A program made the translations under genes and the position numbers. 64,000 bases of DNA from positions 36,072,964 to 36,136,963 of the forward strand of contig OW203761.1 in assembly GCA_934045905.1 (NCBI GenBank), given 5' to 3'. This document shows, in pieces, positions 12,850 through 25,126 of this stretch; within the stretch, counting starts at the first letter, position 1; every line of letters begins with the position of its first letter. Origin of the DNA: Leuctra nigra. Lineage: Eukaryota > Arthropoda > Insecta > Plecoptera > Leuctridae. A model generated the notes under the pieces. The model saw nothing but the letters and a program-made list of their open reading frames with translations, was not told the origin of the DNA and did not search any database.

Positions 12850-13270
12850 TACATCGCGGGTCCGATCCCCAAATATTGCTTTCTTCCTGTTGCATCGCGT
12901 GTCGGCTTCGCGCGCTATCAGATGCTTGTAAATAACCCCACTTTGCATGACTCCCGACATCCCTCCGTGACGCGTGACGCGAGATGCATCCTTGACCTCG
13001 CTTCTCGTGACACGGACAAGGCCACGTGGTCTGTGACCGACCTTCAGCGTTGACCCAGGTCAGCGCCGCGTATTCCCCACGCCGTGCCGTGGTCCAGACG
13101 CCGGCATACAAAGAGACGTAGCGTCGCTTGTATATAGATATAGTGTCCCGAAGGTTTCGCCTCCTTCTCTAATGATTTATCCTGGAGACGCCGCTTGTGG
13201 GCGGGCGTCGGGGGAAAGGGGACGACGCTTCGGGGACTTAACTCGGCCGGAAACCCGGAACTTACCCCTG
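12850..13270. promoter_or_regulatory. CpG-rich block with nuclear-receptor and E-box motifs
   Basis: This block of about 400 bases is markedly richer in CpG than the flanks. It contains CCACGTGG at about 13022-13029 and an everted pair of nuclear-receptor half-sites, TGACCC directly next to AGGTCA, at 13051-13062, with further TGACC words nearby. Short frames are open on both strands, but none resembles a known domain and no good splice sites bound them. An enhancer or unannotated promoter is the likeliest reading. Confidence 0.35.
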
Positions 13271-14706
13271 ACCTCACCCTGAATGAATCCACCTCAAGGA
13301 GGGAATCAAAGTCTCGTGATGAAAACATTTTCAAGAGATAGTCTTTTATAAAGAAGGCGAACTCGCGCAACTGGTTTCAGCGCAACTAGAATATTTTTCC
13401 GACTTCACGTCCTCTCCTCTACTTATTCAGAACGTTCTATTCCTATATTGAAAATATTTCTAGTCCATTTACGTTTCAATTCTTTTAAATTTTATAATAA
13501 AACCATCTTGGTCCAAAGTCGTGACTGATTGAATTTCTCTTTTGTCGATTTCCTGCCTGCTTTCTCCGCCTCCTCCGCTGCATCTGATCTGCAACGGAGG
13601 CTGTGGTCCTGTGGCTGCTCCGTCCCTCGGAGCTGGCGCACTCTATCTAACCGGCGGGGTGGTGAAAGTGGCCAAATATATTGTCTCAGGAAAATCAATT
13701 TTTAATTACGTGTTCAGAGAATTGTATAATAAGCAAATTCAATTTCAAGTTTCAAACTGACAATAAAGTCCAACGTAACTGACAAGAAATGGAAATTACG
13801 TTTTCAGCCTTTCTCCTCGATATAAAATATCTCAATTTGTCATTTTCCCTCCCTTCGATTCATATTTTCTTGACACTTTTCATTTCTCTTATGGTATATC
13901 ACGGGAACCAACCCCTAATTCATAATCAGGGCTCATGGGTAGTCGCATCGGCCAGGCGAGTCGTGGTTTAATTTCTTTTTCGACGACAATCCCATCAACT
14001 AAGTGACATAGTATAAGAGATAATCCCCTTTCATATTTTTGTGTTTTTTTGGTTGGGGTGAGCAGCTTTTACGAAAACAAAAATCTCTCGAATGTGTTCA
14101 CATATCATGTCCCCGTTTCGATTTGTAGTCATCGGTTGACGGCTAGCAAATGTATCCAATAACTCTCAACCCATTCTTCCTGTTTTCATCCCCGAGAACC
14201 CCCATTTACCATGGAAAGAAAGAGACAAAACCACCCTTGTTTGTCCTCAAGGCGAAAGTAATGTTTTATTTCTTGTTGCCAACCCTTTGTTATTGCCTGA
14301 CATTATTCTTGTCACTGGAAAAATATCAGCGAAGTAAACGTGTGTCTACAATGTTCTAACTTTGCTTTGATCATATCCAATCAAATTATGTTTCACCATA
14401 AGTCGCTTAGTAGTTAATTGGTTCGTCTGCTGATCTAAAATCCTTTTTATATAAAAAGTCCATTACATTCAGAAATCATCTTTCCCTTTAATTACGATTA
14501 ATATATTCAAAAAGTTTTGAGATGTATTCAAGACTTTGTCTTAGAATTTCGATTATTTTAATATTGTATGAGCTCTAATTATTTTACGTCGAGTTTAAGG
14601 CTCTTAATCACTTACTTGAGACTTGTCAAGAGTGCAGCCGGCTGAAGGTTCGTTACGGCATTAATTGTGGGTGTCACTAATTAATAACTCTGGGCTATCT
14701 CATTAG

Positions 14707-14745
14707 CGCTTCTGCTTCTTCTGCTTCTTCTGCTTCTGCTCCTCT
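14707..14745 (+). repeat. (CTTCTG)n microsatellite
   Basis: Imperfect run of TTC/TGC trinucleotides arranged mainly as CTTCTG hexamers. It has no adjoining coding frame. Confidence 0.85.
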
Positions 14746-17321
14746 ACTCGTGCTACAGCAACTGTATTATCATTATGTACAAGTCTCATTATTCCACCAT
14801 ATAACACGATGAACGTGAATCTACTTGGAATCTTTGCCTCTTACTGTTATTTAATGAGGACTTTTGTGTTAAACTAGAAAGACACTAGGTGAATTAATCC
14901 AATTGACGGAAAACTTTGTCTGACTACCGCCCAAACAAACTAATATAAGCTTTTTTCGTTGTTTATTTTATCGTATAATAAAGTTTGACGTAGCATGTGA
15001 TCCTTACAAAGCGTTATATTTGGCATTAATTAGTGATCGCTAATTGGACCAGCCAGGTTTGCTAATTGCGTGCACTTGATGGTGTGGTTTTGAAAACAAC
15101 GAGTGCGGTTCACACTTGGTGAACATGCACCAACCGCACACTCTGGCCGCATGGCGATGACAGTGACTACCATGTTCGTCGGCGCCTCGCTGCCTCATTG
15201 AGACGGACGTGAATGATGCGGATGATTGTTATTAGATTCCCTCTCTTCTGAATCACTTGTTACGGTGTTATACCAACACTTCGGGATTATTCAAAGTCAC
15301 GCCCAGCTACCGAGTTCATCAATCATTGGGTATAGAGGATTGTGACCTGCATCAAACATATTCAAAACAATTCATTAGTGGTACAAGTTGGTCGTCATTT
15401 CGGTATTCGACAAAGTTGTTAAAATCATAATTTCCCTCACTAACAATCAGAGGCGAAGGCAATATTAATTGCTTTCGTTACAACTCAATACCAGCAGGCA
15501 AATATATTTTCCTGTCTGAATTATTAATTAAAAAACTTGCACGAATTTTTAATAAAATTTATCAGTGAAGGGTGGAGAATAAATAACAAAAGATGTTCCA
15601 TGACTTGAATGTCATTGCTTGCAAAACAATTTAAAACAATCAATCTTAAAAAAAGAAGAGATTCACACAAAAGTTTTGCTTGCCTTCTCACAACTGTCAT
15701 TGCAACTTTAAAATGTTTTATTATGTAATTAATCTTCGGGCCAAAGCCTCTAGATCCAAGGGAAATCATTTAAAAGACAACTTCCCCAACTCTAATTAAT
15801 TTTTCAAGCCTGTGGAGCTTTGGGATTTAATTTATGTCTTCTCAAGTAGAAAGAAATCCATAGTTGGTGCGTATAATATTGACTGATGATGCCCCCGTCC
15901 CCCGGGCAACTCACAAACTTGTAGATTAACTTACTTCAAACATTTTTATAAGTTGGAACTTTCGATTTTCTCCGTCACATTATGAGAGAGCTTTTTCAAT
16001 TGCTTCGTATCTCTTGTATTAGAATTCATGTGATAGATCTGCCAGCTTGTATTCTATTCTCATCTTTATTTCATTTCATTTCCGATTTATTAGAGATGAA
16101 TGACCATTTTATTCCAAGTCGATTGAAGACTGCAAAATGGCCGACCTCTTACGAATGAAATGCGCGAACTTGGTTTATTGTACAAGTAATTATCATGTAC
16201 TAACATGTTATTGAAATGATTTTCTTCTCTCTCTTCGATGTGTGATTGCTGCGCACGGGGACCTGCGCAAACGCACTGCGCAGACTCGTACTTGTGGCAA
16301 GGGATGAAGAGAGAAGAGGCAAGCATGGATGTGAATATTTTACAATTGGATTTTATTGTTATTATATAACTTCAATCGCCATTTATAAAATCTGGCAAAT
16401 GTTCCAATTTAGCGAGCTCGCAAATCCCCGGAGTCAACATTTTCGTGAACCGCAGTTTTAAGTATAAAAGGGGATTTGTTTTAATATTTGATTTGGTTTA
16501 AGACGGAGGTCACTGCCCCCTCTCTGACGTCAACCCATACACGACGATTTCAGTTTGAACGAATTGATTTTTGTGAATTTAAGACACCCGCGAAAATCCG
16601 CGAATATATTGTATAATACAATTTCCACCCTCTCCCCTAACTCCTGTTCCCGCAAGTTCGCCACCATCCTTCTCCCTCGCTCTATCCCACTCTCTCTCCT
16701 TCTTTATGTGCAATGTTAAATCTCTCTGCACTCCTCTCACCATTTCACTCCGGAACTTAGATTCCCCTTTTAGGGAGTTCCATTTAAGTAAAGAAAATCG
16801 CTTTTAAATACGTTTGTTTTTATCACAATTCTCAATAACTTTCTAGCTATAAATCTAACCATTGTTTCTTCCGAGCGCGATTGCATTTTGCTGGTGTCTT
16901 CAGTCCACTGCATCGACGGAGAGTCGAACCGAGTGCTCCTCGCGCCTAATTGCTCGCTCAACACTTGACAGAACTCGACAATCTCAACAATGATCATCAC
17001 ATTGTCTGACTGACAGACCATCTTCCATCAGTTTCTTAGCGCCGTCATTCATTCATTGAAAGATTCTGAATAGGACCATTTTAGCCAATCAGAACCAGAA
17101 TGTTTAGTTGTTCTGTGTAGATAATTTCATTCCGAGATGGGAATCGGGCCCTAAAATGATATACGAATGTATTTGATTTGTATTTCATATTGTGAACACT
17201 AACATGATGATAAAAAAATCAAGTAATTAAAATTACTACCTCTTACAATTTGATAATTACTCATTTCGCTGCATCTCTCCATTCAGTTTCTGCAACTGAG
17301 ACCTAAGAGTGAGGCAAGGAG

Positions 17322-17348
17322 AGTGAGTGAGTGAGTGAGTGAGTGAGT
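17322..17348 (+). repeat. (GTGA)n microsatellite
   Basis: About six to seven uninterrupted GTGA/GAGT tetranucleotide repeats within otherwise unique sequence. Confidence 0.88.
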
Positions 17349-18396
17349 TGGAGGATGTTCTCAGCCATAGCTGCTATCACTTGAAAGTTGATTCGACTAG
17401 TGCTTAATCAATTGAGAGCTATCATTATCAGGAGTCATTGAGTACGCTTTTACAATGAACTGTACGTTACATTATGCTAAAAAAAAGCGTTTCCCTAAAG
17501 TAGAGAATTTGTCATGATGACCCTTTCTATGATCTTTTCTCGATTGCAACCGATTGCAACTTTTAATAAATTGTCAGAACGAAAACGCTCTTACGCTCAT
17601 CACATATAAACGCTCATAATAAATTTAGGTACCTACGTAAAAAACATACAAATTGCAATAAACTAGTATATTACAGAAATCGTCAATTTTCCATCAAGAT
17701 CTTTTAATTTCATTTTAAAAGTCACAAACGAAATGAAATTGAGATCTATATTCAGATAATTCTGGGAGAATCTATTATTAAATCTCTCATGAACATTCTG
17801 ATTAAACCAGAATATTTAAAAACTTCTAAGTTTATTTTACTCTTTTACTCGTACAACGTGTTTGTTTTTTTACTTTTCTCAGGTTGAGCAATTTAACATG
17901 CAATTTTCTTTTTGCATATAATATATCGATTAAAAGAATTGCCGATATTAGAGAACTAAGAGGGGGAGATTCATTTATAACGAAAGACAGCTGTCTAAAT
18001 AAAAAAGATAACCTTCAGACAATTAATTTACTTGAGAAAATACCTTTAGGACTAAAACTTAATTATTGACTATTGTTCTAAGATGATATGCAGAATACTG
18101 ATTTGGTTAAAAGTGTTCAAACATGGTTCAAAGTATTAAACAAAATGATAAATGCTTGTTGAAGTTTATACGAACATAGTATTGGAAGACACTATTTATG
18201 ATGTAAAACGTACAAAAAAACTTGCGAAAAGTATTGAGAATTCTCGCTAACTCTTTACCATAGCCGTTTAAAAAAAACACACGATTAAAAATAATATATC
18301 ATTTTAATGATAACAATCGAGCGAAATATTCTGAATTTTCTCCCCGATCGGCGTGCATTCCACACCAATCAGTGATGAACGTGCTCATTAGGCACC

Positions 18397-18406
18397 GCCG
18401 CCATTA
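18397..18406 (+). promoter_or_regulatory. Pho/YY1-type site
   Basis: GCCGCCATTA, identical over ten bases to the site at 9695. It lies in a small CpG-containing patch inside AT-rich DNA. Confidence 0.3.
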
Positions 18407-21141
18407 CTCGGTGATAAACTAGGGCAAGTTGTGGTACACTCTGTACACCGACCAGATAGTGTCATTGTTGAAAGGTGATCTATGATAATGTTGGTTATTA
18501 ATACATTTTATCAGAGCCCATTAACTTAATGCATCTCCATTCGAAAAACGATAAAGATGTGAGTTATTGCAAATTGATATCAGCTTCGATTCAAAGCTAC
18601 CAAATTTCTCTGAATGGTTTGAAATAAAATAATCCACTGGCTGTTTGAATGCATGACGTTTTGATGGAAAATCATCGCGATGATTTTGGACGGTTTGATT
18701 GATTTGTAATGAAACGATCATCACTTGTTGCAGAATGATTAGCATAATGACGGTTTGATAGAATTGAGTGTCACATCCTATATTCAGATTAGTTGAGGAT
18801 TAAACGATGGGCTGTTCAGTGATTGCGTGGAATTCACTTAGTATTGTTGTGGAGCAAGAACAACGGGCAACTGTTCCGGTCCACCCAACATGTTATTAAT
18901 ATTCTAATTGCAATTAATTAGGTGTGTGTTGCGTCCAATTGGTGCTGTTTAACTTCATGTCATCGCAGCATCTAAATCGCAATTAACTGATTCGTTGATT
19001 AATAAGAACGAGAGTGACACGCAGTGTAATTAGACTTGGCATGAAATTGTACGGACTGCAAGTGAACATTTTAACTTAGGCAACGCTTGATAAGCGAGCC
19101 TTCGTATTGCATGCGATTTGATATGCGTTCTACAGGCCTTGGAACTGAAGCGTCAAGAGAGCAGTGATAAAATAAATGAAAATTCTAGGGATAAATTTGA
19201 AAATATTTCCAGAGCATAAAATGTCTTGAAAATGCAATAACTTTTGAAGATAATGACAGATTAGTCTGAATATTGTCAAAAGAACCTTAAATGTTGGTTC
19301 CAATGACCATGCAAAGTTTTAAGTTGGTCAAATGGTTCCAGTCTAAATGTAAAAATCACATGATCCTGTTGAAAAACGATCCCAGAGGCAGCACTATTAA
19401 ATTAGTATGTGTACAAAGTTTCAGATCGATTGGTTGAACGGTTTGACCTGGGCACTCAACACAGGGAAAGTGTCATAAGAGTACCGTTGTGTTCTGTGAA
19501 GGTTTCAGAGGATCACAAGATTCCAATAGTGGTATCAAATTATACCTGTACACTTTCTTGATACTTTTGCACTCAATTTAAAATTAGTTTTTATATTAAT
19601 TTAATCTTCGGATCAACTTTTGTCTGGACTCGAATTCTTGAAGGCAAGCTTAAAAGTCGAGAGTGATTTTTAGAAAATCTATAAGTCTGTAATAATACTT
19701 GAGCCTCTTTTGAATTTTCCGATTGAGTAGAGAGAGGTAGAGCTAATTGTAATTTCATATAGAAGGTAAACTAAGTACTAAACGTAGGCTCCATTATATA
19801 TTTCACATCTTCCCGATATTTTATCTTTTATTTGAATATTGTATATTTGGTTCAATGGCCCTGTTTATTTCTTCGATAAGGAAAATGTTTTATATATATT
19901 CAAAACTTTTATTTTTATTTCCTAATATCAACCCTCAGGCCAATCGTTCCAAAACTGTTCTACGAGAGGAAGCGAGTATAGTGCAATTCTCAGCTCTTCT
20001 TTTACTAAGAAAAGTGTGAAGAAAAACGTGAATAGGGAGCGTTTTCTTATTCATCGTCTCATCGGGGGTTGCAAGTGGGTGATGGGGGGAGGGAAAAGGA
20101 GCGAGAGAGAAAACCTTATGTAACGTGGAATGCAATCGAGAACGAATTATAGCAATAGAAGTTTACGACGCCCATTGATTTTCCTTCCCGAAATTGAAAC
20201 TTTAAAGTAGAAACTAAAAACATAAACGAAACTTTGTTGGACAGCACCTGGCTCACTGGAAGATTGTTCTAAAAGTTTTGTGTCGATTTCTTTACCCTCT
20301 GGTCGCTCAGTGGACCGTTGCTTCTCTAAATCCATGTTTCATTTTGTTCTCTTTCTATCACTACAGTGTTCAGTGTCATGTCCTACAGAAGCAAAGTCAC
20401 TTGTTGGTTATGTTAGATGATGGCTCTATCAGCGTTGTTGAGTCGGGACTTGTCTTTTTTACTCCTGGACTTTATAATTGGATCACGGAGAGTGTAAAAA
20501 TACACGGAGTTGAAGCAGACCAGGTTTTATATCAACATATCAAGTTGTGCTTGGTGGGGATCATTCCTACCGGTGTCATGGCGGATATGAATATGAATAC
20601 ATGACCGTTTAATTTCATTACAAATGTACATATTTTGCTTGTTTTTATATTTAAATTTAATACGAGTATATTTCTACTTTTTGTGTATGCTGGAACGCGA
20701 ATATTGCATAATATTTTTAAAAGTTATACTAGGACAGCTAAAGTAAGTTTATCATATGGAATTGCTATGAACCGAATTTGTTTGAATATAATTAAAAGAG
20801 TTGTGTACTGAAATGATGGTTTTTCATTTCTCATGTGCTGTCACTTGAATCAGTGTCCATAGGGGTCCGATTACTTATTTGGTTTTTGCCTCTGCTATAT
20901 TTTCGTTGGAACTTCTTCAATCTTCTGTTTAGTCCATTTGTATACCCTTTTTTTGACGAGCAGAGAGTCTTGTTTTGACAATTTAAGGTGTCAAAAGGAC
21001 ATTGTAAGAAGTATCAATGAAACGGTATACATGATGGGTTTACCAACACAAATCGAAGGAAAACCAAACTGCACGAAGTTTTTTTTGAAAACCAGAGACA
21101 CCCATAAATATCTGAAATGATTTTTTTGCTATCCAGATATC

Positions 21142-21283
21142 TAAAGCCCAGTCCACACTAGCAACTTTTGGTTGATGAATTAGTTCTGCAAGTGCAGAGT
21201 CGGCCACTATCGTCACCAAGCAGCGCAAGCGCACTAGCAGAACCAAGTTGATCAACCAAAAGTGTGGAGTGGACTGATCTTTG
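21142..21283. mobile_element. Foldback/MITE-like inverted repeat, about 140 bp
   Basis: The left arm contains CAGTCCACACT, ACTTTTGGTTGAT and AGTTCTGC. The right arm carries their reverse complements in order, GCAGAAC, ATCAACCAAAAGT and GTGGAGTGGACTG, with small mismatches. The outermost bases also pair (TAAAG against CTTTG). The arms cover most of the element around a loop containing the near-palindrome GCGCAAGCGC. There is no transposase. The target duplication was not resolved, so the superfamily is uncertain. Confidence 0.65.
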
Positions 21284-21299
21284 GTAACTTTCGTCAAAT

Positions 21300-22290
21300 T
21301 GTCAAGGTATCTGGTATACATTTGTAACACCGTATAGTCTCACATTGACAAGGGATTTATCAAGACCATATATCTAGGGTTATTTTAATGTTTAATTTAC
21401 ATTTGATCGGTCTGTCTTTGGCTCGCTTCGAAAAGCGTTATCACAGGCATTATTTTTATTTAAATTTCCTTGCCCTACTTTTTTCATGTGCATGTAATAT
21501 GTTGTTGTTTTGAATAGTCAAATGACTGCCTGTTGTTCTTGATTGTTGTTTGAATATTCCACAAGGAAAACGGAATTAGTGGAAATCTTCTGAAACCGTT
21601 GCTCGTTCGCTTTTGACTGACGAATATCCACCAACTCGTCTAAATAATTCGAAACAATTCTCGTTGCCGTCTCACTCCAAGCGTTTCATTGAGAGAGCCG
21701 TGGCAATCCATTAGCGTGGCATCTTGTCGTGCGATATTACTTATTGTTGTGTTCGTAGTTCCTATGACTGACGCCATCTTGTTTCGTTGTTTGTCTCATT
21801 CATATTTCATTACAGTGATTAGTGGCAGATTTGTGTGCGAGCTTTCGACCCATGAATCCACTTCGCATTGATTCAGTCGAATTCACGGAGTTCTCGGTTG
21901 AGATTCAATATGAACTCAATTCACACTCGTGTACTTTCTCAAGCTCGGAGTGGAAATGTGGTAGAAAAACTTTGTGTGCGTTGTTCTTTAGAGAAGCTAT
22001 CAAACGTGAAACTGGCACATTCAACATTCTTTTAACAAATTTAATAAATTATAAATTTTGTCACCGTCATTAGTCAATAAATTAATTTTCAGTGAAATTA
22101 TCAATCCAACTTTGGGAATGGGCATCAATTATTCACTCTTATATTGCTAAAGCCTTCAAATGATTTATAGTGCGTCTATAAGGATTATTTATACCAGAAC
22201 CTGATAATCACTAAAATAAAATAGTGTTGTAATAAAATCGAAATCTGGACAATATTTTTGTATAAAGAGGTGCAAAGTGTAAAACATCCG
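21300..22290. other. Non-coding DNA, no gene seen
   Basis: AT-rich sequence without convincing coding frames or repeats. The overlapping small frames at 21689-22073 show no conserved pattern. Confidence 0.5.
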
Positions 22291-22440
22291 TCCTAACCGT
22301 GCTTGAGCTTTGCCCGGCAAGTGAGAGGTCCCGGGTTCGAGCCCTGATTCAGCGGGATATTTCTCACATCAAACATCTCTTCCAATCATCCTGACTCCAC
22401 TGGAAGTTTCACATAAAAACCCAGTTTTCAATATTTTTAT
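22290..22440 (+). mobile_element. tRNA-derived SINE-like segment
   Basis: A good RNA polymerase III B-box, GGTTCGAGCCC, sits at about 22333-22343 inside a paired stem (TCCCGGGTTCGAGCCC). This is tRNA T-arm architecture, preceded by TGCCCGGCAAGTGAGAGG. The A-box region is degenerate and there is no foldable tRNA. The downstream 90 bases end in T-rich sequence. The word CCGGCAA...CCGGGTTC also occurs, inverted, near 49215-49270, which suggests a dispersed family. Confidence 0.4.
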
Positions 22441-23085
22441 TGTTTTTATTAACATATGGGTATTTTTTTACACTGACGAAATTTAAAAACCTACTCATTG
22501 AAGCTAAATTTTTTAAGTTTTTTTTTTTATAATTAACTTGTTTAAATCAAGCTCTGGATAGCGCCAAAAAATATTATTCTCTCGAGCTATATTGCTGGTT
22601 GGATGAATTCAGAATTTTATTTTATACTAATTTAACACATATGTCATGACATTCGTATATTAACCTGAAAATACATAATGTCATTTAAATTAAATATTAA
22701 TATTTTTACATCCGATCCTGGCACCTCCACCTAAGTTTCAATGATTTGGTCCATATCTGCAGAGCAATAAGAGATCAGCCAGCTCAAGAATGCCGGCCGA
22801 TCGCGATCATATATTATCAGATGGCTGTGAATCAGAGGTATTTTTAATTTCAAAGTCATTCGTTTTGATCGGACATGCATATTATTACTTCGCGTCCATA
22901 TATCCGGGGGCTGTCAAGGAATTTGCCTAGCAACACAGCAGCCCCTGACATACAGACAATCTGACACAACACATTCACACACTCGCTATTGAACGAATTT
23001 TGAAATCTAAATCTCATTCTCTTGGCATGCTAGAAAATCCATTCCGTTTTAACTCGACGTCCAAATTGAATGTTTTGTAGTGCTA

Positions 23086-23125
23086 GGGGTGAGGGACCGG
23101 GAGGAGGGGGACGTGGGGTGGGGGA
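23086..23125 (+). other. G-quadruplex-prone tract
   Basis: Runs GGGG, GGG, GGG, GGGGG, GGGG and GGGGG are separated by loops of one to four bases, satisfying the usual intramolecular G4 rule on the + strand. It lies just upstream of a C-rich stretch at 23180-23210. Formation in the cell is untested. Confidence 0.6.
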
Positions 23126-23489
23126 AAAAGTGCTCTTGATAAGCGTGATTTAGCAGCCCCGGGGATATTGATTTTTACTACCCTCCTCCTTCCCTTAAAC
23201 CCCCCTCAGTTTTATATGTCTGTTTTCTTACTGTAATAGCTGGGGCCTGAATGCGCGCGCACACATCATAGGGGTATAAGGGTTGGAGAGGGGAAAAGGA
23301 AAAGATGGCTTCCATTCGGTGTTGTTTGAGGGGGAGTGAGAGAGTACACATTAATTTAAATACTTGTGGTGATAAAGTATAATTAATACACAAGGCTAAT
23401 CTGAAGATGTTCTCTTAATTCATTGGCCATTAATGTCGCTCTCTTTTGCAAGAGGCAGTACTTGGGGCTGCGACAAATGAAGGAGAAAC

Positions 23490-23900
23490 CAGTGACGTCA
23501 ATAGAGCTGGGAGAGCTGTAATTTTCTGCTCGATTTTGTGGAATAATCAATGTCGAACATGTTTCAATTTACCTCCCGCCCTGTAGGTGCGTTATTCGCG
23601 CTCTTTCCATTGCGTGACGTCACACCACGCGGTCGACCACGTGGCCATGTCACGTGATCGTGGCCAGCTGTGCAGCGGCGGGGAGCGATCACTTACTCAC
23701 CTACTTCCGAGCTCCCCGTCCGCGGGCTAAGATGGGAGATAGGATTGTGTCCACGGCGCCCCCCCCCCCCCCCCCCCCACCCGCCGACCCGTGTGACACG
23801 CGCGTCTACGGACTTTGTTAGAACGCGGAAATGGGGTGTAAAGTCGCCGGCTTTTGATCACTGGCTCTGATACACGTCTTGATGGCGGTATTATGGGATA
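23490..23900. promoter_or_regulatory. CpG-rich regulatory block with two CREs and two E-boxes
   Basis: Two perfect TGACGTCA sites (23493-23500 and 23615-23622) are followed by CCACGTGG (core 23638-23643) and TCACGTGA (23650-23657). The next 200 bases are CpG-rich and broken by a 20-residue C tract (23759-23778). On the minus strand there is a strong donor, AG|GTGAGTAAG, at about 23700, so a minus-strand transcript starting in the CpG-rich block is conceivable. It is about 6 kb upstream of the presumed TOX start. It may be a distal promoter, an enhancer or the start of a divergent non-coding RNA. No protein frame is convincing. Confidence 0.45.
23759..23778 (+). repeat. Poly-C tract (20)
   Basis: The longest of five C homopolymers in the window, all with C on the + strand. 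It can cause length polymorphism and assembly error. Confidence 0.9.
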
Positions 23901-23909
23901 AATCAACCG

Positions 23910-25120
23910 TTTCGGCCCGATTCCATTTTCGTCAGTTGACATTGGCAGGGCCCCTCGCAGGATTCTGTGCCAACCTGCAGGGTTTCTTGCTTCATCTCTA
24001 CTTGTTTATTTGAGACTGTCACGCAGATAAAGTTATTCTCTGCACATTGTGCCCCGCCGGAAATAACCGGATATGATGTGAGAATGTTGCCGGAAAGTCG
24101 CTAATTAGTGGACGGAACTGCAATGGCGGCTCCGATTCCTGTGTAGCGGGTTGCAGTCCGAGCGCCTTTGTTTCTTCTGGAAAGTGCAACGTAATTCATC
24201 ATATTAGACGGCAGTTTAATAATAAGGGCGGGTAATGGCTTCACTCAGTTGATTTATAATGATTAGTAAACTATTACAATCCCCTCGACGCCAGGCTTTA
24301 TCATTTAATTATCTCATGTTAGTTATTATGTAAGTAGTTTTCTTCTTCTAGATTCAGTCATTCCTCAGAGGATCCAAGTGAGTTTTGCTCATTAACGTTA
24401 ATCCAGGTTAGTTAGAGTAAGATTTATTCGAATATAACTTTTCGCCGTTTTCAAAATAGAATAAGAAAAATAATATCCCAGATATTTTTCTTTTAAAACT
24501 GGGCTAAGGCCCAAATACAATCAGCGAGTTTGTCGCTTAGTAAATAACGTCGTAGTATCCTTGCAATATCCTACTTTGAATATCGACTTTTTCAGATGAC
24601 CCAAACTGTCTTTCATAAATCCTCTTGCACTCTTGCCTCTCCAATGAATGGAATGTAATAAGTTAGTTAACGACTTATTCTTTTTTAATTCGATTAATTT
24701 AATATCGACTGGCATACCTCATTCACTTCTCCAGACAATGCCATACAAAGGTCAAGTTAGTTACGTCAATTTAAAATAAGTATGCCCATAAGTTGAAATA
24801 TGCTGCTGCCATCACAAGATGAAATATGTATGTTTATATATATAGTGGTCCATCGGGTCAAGTTTATAGGTAGTACTTGGTTTGTAACAAGGTCATGAAC
24901 ATTTATCACTTTTCATCGGCTTGACCCCTCGGGGGCTTTTACATTGTGGTTTGACCCATAGAGTGTACATCTACCATGTACAGGCCACTACGGGTAAAGT
25001 GGCCCTTGGCGGTGCACTCTAGTGGCTATCGCGCTCGCTGTTGGACGCTGCATAACCGCTCTCGAGTGTCAAGAGAAAGGTATTACACGCGTTACTCTCA
25101 CTACTCTACATGACACTTGT
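23910..25120. other. Non-coding DNA with nuclear-receptor half-site cluster
   Basis: No gene. Four AGGTCA-like half-sites fall within about 105 bases: GGGTCA at 24855, AGGTCA at 24890, and the reverse-orientation TGACCC at 24922 and 24952. CAATGGCGGC (YY1 type) is at 24121. Confidence 0.45.
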
Positions 25121-25126
25121 AGAGTC

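Larger units (their letters stand above)
13300..20950. other. Non-coding DNA with homeodomain-type word clusters
   Basis: No gene was recognised. A (CTTCTG)n microsatellite lies at 14707-14745 and a (GTGA)n run at 17322-17348. Two stretches are dense in TAATTA/TAATTG words, 14655-15075 and 18895-19060, as in conserved developmental enhancers. A full CRE (TGACGTCA) is at 16525-16532. A 108-codon frame at 20278-20604 is the longest here, but it matches no family I know. The stretch 19190-19500 has the texture of an old dispersed repeat. Confidence 0.45.

Noticed and set aside
13044..13370. 108-codon minus-strand frame in the CpG-rich block
   Set aside because: GC-rich sequence has fewer stops; no domain and an overlapping frame on the other strand.
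20278..20604. 108-codon plus-strand frame
   Set aside because: No recognisable motif, no splice or promoter context, AT-rich codon use like the flanks. A decayed repeat cannot be excluded.
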